DNA of 64,000 nucleotides from Selaginella moellendorffii (Eukaryota > Streptophyta > Lycopodiopsida > Selaginellales > Selaginellaceae), in contig NW_003314269.1 in the NCBI RefSeq assembly GCF_000143415.4, positions 1,539,863 to 1,603,862 of the forward strand, written 5' to 3'. The stretch's first letter is position 1. Each line of letters opens with the position of its first letter. The notes beneath the pieces were generated by a model that saw only the letters and a list, made by a program, of their open reading frames with translations, ran no database searches and was not told the DNA's origin. Positions 63,470 through 64,000 of this stretch are shown in pieces. Both the position numbers and the translations under genes were made by a program.

Positions 63470-64000
63470 ATCTGGAAAATGCCGACAACACCGATAAGTG
63501 TGACCAACTTCATCACACGCCCAAGGATGAACATCACAGCCATGACCACGTCCTTGCCCTTTGTCTTTAAATTTGGGCAGCAGTAGCATCAACTTCTATT
63601 AGAACAAGACTATCTCTCACAAGAATTGGAGCTAAAACACATGTAGTGAGAAGTGAAAGAAGTGACATCTTATAATATTGTGCTAGACAAAGGGCATCAA
63701 CAAAGGTGGCTGGAGTAAATGCATGCACAAGTCTTACAAAATCTTGATGAAATGTTAGCCACAACATTACTAACTTGATCCGCTTTGACATATTTGGCTC
63801 CACACGAAGTAAGAGGCTTTAAAAACAAATGCTAAACTCCATCATTGACTCAAATGGCATTTGATAAAAATTATGCAATTGTTAGAAGGCATTATCATAA
63901 TCATTAGTATGTCCAAATGTGTATTTGAAAATGTCTGGAAAAATACTCTAATTTGCACAAATGGTTGCTCTCAAACTATTATACCACTGCAGCATCGTCC
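63470..64000 (-). mobile_element. Ty3/gypsy gag remnant (outer element), runs off the window
   Basis: The frame 63803-63567 contains FVRLVHAFTPATFVDALCLAQYY, typical of the end of a gypsy gag capsid. Between 63540 and 63480 the minus strand reads CDEVGHTYRCC, a zinc-knuckle half. The 5' LTR would lie beyond the window. Confidence 0.65.

Noticed and set aside
1-64000. tRNA, rRNA and CRISPR
   Set aside because: No cloverleaf with B box, no rRNA core sequence and no regular short repeat-spacer array was seen on either strand by eye; a tRNAscan run would be needed to be certain.

Overview
The window is plant nuclear DNA, most probably from a lycophyte such as Selaginella (an inference). The genes are compact, with introns mostly 45-65 nt long, and lie only tens to a few hundred bases apart. 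The protein set is plant (FRIGIDA-like, RAV, BASS1, RMR, PPR, PPR-SMR, chloroplast CBBY and STR8), yet it also holds two ciliary genes (CCDC146/MBO2 and UPF0193/EVG1), as expected of a land plant with flagellated sperm. Exon limits were worked out by eye from splice sites, reading frame and remembered family sequence; no alignment was run.

Layout. 1-899: 3' end of a PPR gene, then AT-rich intergenic DNA. 3370-22379 is gene-dense: branched-chain aminotransferase (-), FRIGIDA-like (-), ERI1-like exonuclease (+), TXNL4B/DIM-type spliceosomal thioredoxin fold (+), a 600-aa PPR (-), BASS1 transporter (-), two small proteins (-), an EF-hand-like protein (-), CCDC146 (-) and PDK1 kinase (-). 22788-37857: OTU deubiquitinase (+), EPL1 of the NuA4 complex (-), RAV AP2-B3 factor (+), AP-3 delta (-), palmitoyl-protein thioesterase (-), DPY30-domain protein (-), EVG1 (+), RMR receptor (+). 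37858-42648 is AT-rich, with tandem repeats, a TA microsatellite and a decayed gag zinc knuckle. 42649-48800: a small conserved-looking protein, a PPR-SMR protein, a very AT-rich secreted lectin gene, STR8 (-) and CBBY (+); the last two start codons are only 29 bp apart. 48801-53119 is repeat-rich and carries a candidate gene built from a tandemly duplicated pair of exons. 53120-64000 is transposon territory: a decayed Ty3/gypsy element on the minus strand (gag, protease, RT, RNase H, integrase) split by a plus-strand LTR element with a tRNA-iMet-type primer site and no recognisable coding region.

There are no operons; genes share only short or bidirectional promoters. The most unusual points are the AT-rich lectin ORF with an unrecognised N-terminal domain (45140-46003), the exon-pair array (51780-53119), five GC-AG introns supported by reading frame, an aminotransferase resembling the animal/fungal type, and the nested retroelements.
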